A stretch of 64,000 bases of DNA from contig NZ_BMUI01000002.1 in assembly GCF_014650115.1 (NCBI RefSeq), positions 186,001 to 250,000 of the forward strand, read 5' to 3'. How positions within the stretch are numbered: position 1 is the first letter of the stretch; each line of letters begins with the position of its first letter. This document shows, piece after piece, positions 63,632 through 64,000 of this stretch. The stretch is from Streptomyces olivaceoviridis. Lineage in GTDB: Bacteria; Actinomycetota; Actinomycetes; Streptomycetales; Streptomycetaceae. A program made the position numbers and the translations under genes. The notes beneath the pieces were generated by a model that did no database searches, was not told the origin of the DNA, and worked only from the letters and a program-made list of their open reading frames with translations.

Positions 63632-64000
63632 ATGGCCTCGTCCCCGGACGTCCCGTCCGCCGGCAACACCCCCGACACCCCGGGAAGCGCCACCCCGCCC
63701 GAAGCCCAGAACGCCGCCGGGACCACCGCCGGCGCACGGCGCGGCCGGGTCCGGGCCCGCCGCGCCGCCGTGATGGCCGTGCCCGCCACCCTGGTCGCCG
63801 CCGGCCTCGCGGTCCTCACCGCACAGGGAGCGCTGGGTGTGCAGTTCTCCATCTCCGGCATGCCGTTCACGGTCACCGCCACGGAACTCAACGGCACCGG
63901 ATTCGAGCAGTTCGGCGGGCTCGACAACATGGCGGAGGGCAGCCCCAATGCCGGGGACACCGGCGGTCAGGTGCTCGTCATCACCTCCGCGATCAAGCAC
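63632..64000 (+). CDS. DUF6230-family secreted/surface protein, 3' end outside window
   Basis: The first 123 residues are present. A hydrophilic Pro/Thr/Ala-rich head with RRGRVRARR is followed by a signal-anchor segment (AAVMAVPATLVAAGLAVLTA) and then VQFSISGMPFTVTATELNGT and GFEQFGGLDNM. These words match the streptomycete DUF6230 family, sometimes mis-annotated as cholesterol esterase, whose function is unknown. GGGAGC lies 7 bases before ATG 63632. DUF6230 genes are usually followed by a DUF6114 gene, which would lie outside this window. The upstream leader carries three 15-bp repeats. Confidence 0.82.
   Translation, partial: MASSPDVPSAGNTPDTPGSATPPEAQNAAGTTAGARRGRVRARRAAVMAVPATLVAAGLAVLTAQGALGVQFSISGMPFTVTATELNGTGFEQFGGLDNMAEGSPNAGDTGGQVLVITSAIKH

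Overview
The window is chromosomal DNA of a Streptomyces (or very close relative). GC is very high with G/C at third codon positions, GTG starts are frequent, and several genes have a -10 box about 7 bases before the start codon and so look leaderless. The gene content is also diagnostic: a two-domain geosmin synthase, a CprB-type gamma-butyrolactone receptor, an SSI-type protease inhibitor, a DUF6230 protein and an SAV2148-type HEPN protein. From family memory the geosmin/CprB end and the sulfur operon resemble the SCO6071-SCO6102 part of S. coelicolor, in reversed order. No tRNA, rRNA, CRISPR array, IS element or prophage was seen.

Layout. 1-10.5 kb: small regulators and enzymes (VOC protein, AraC, a Gly/Ala-rich membrane protein, BrkB/YihY protein, AidB-like acyl-CoA dehydrogenase, GAF regulator, secreted protein, GNAT). 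10.5-20.1 kb: one long sulfur-assimilation operon: a 27-residue leader peptide, sulfite reductase, a zinc-ribbon protein, cysH, cysC, cysD, cysN, a three-gene SsuABC/TauABC-type transporter and a sirohydrochlorin chelatase. It would take sulfate to APS/PAPS, then sulfite, then sulfide, and supply siroheme and import capacity. 20.1-22.1 kb: a decayed stretch with two frame-broken genes around a small intact one. 22.3-36.9 kb: DsbA-like protein, ketopantoate reductase family, MmpL exporter, macrolide glycosyltransferase, a sugar ABC importer with a TTA codon, a kinase-fold protein, an exonuclease, the HEPN protein and a copper amine oxidase apparently split into two secreted proteins.

37.1-49.6 kb: the trehalose/glycogen region. 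glgX, treY and treZ are present but separated by a LysR regulator, a lipoamide-dehydrogenase-like flavoprotein, an M14 carboxypeptidase, an SSI inhibitor and a DUF1707-FHA protein. This stretch carries many copies of the alternating purine-pyrimidine word ACGCGCGCGTG, five of them clustered between glgX and treY. 49.6-64 kb: kinase-fold protein, M24 peptidase, PDZ protein, three-domain multicopper oxidase, geosmin synthase diverging from a hydrolase-P450 pair, ARMT1-type phosphatase, cprB with a TTA codon and its own ARE-like site, a membrane-anchored AA10 monooxygenase, a secreted protein and the start of a DUF6230 gene behind a palindrome-covered promoter.

Most genes belong to known families. 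The most unusual signals are the CACGCGCGCGTG island, the sulfur-operon leader peptide, the split amine oxidase with an altered cofactor motif, the TTA codons in cprB and the sugar permease, and several operator-like palindromes lying in promoters. All repeat counts and promoter calls were made by eye.
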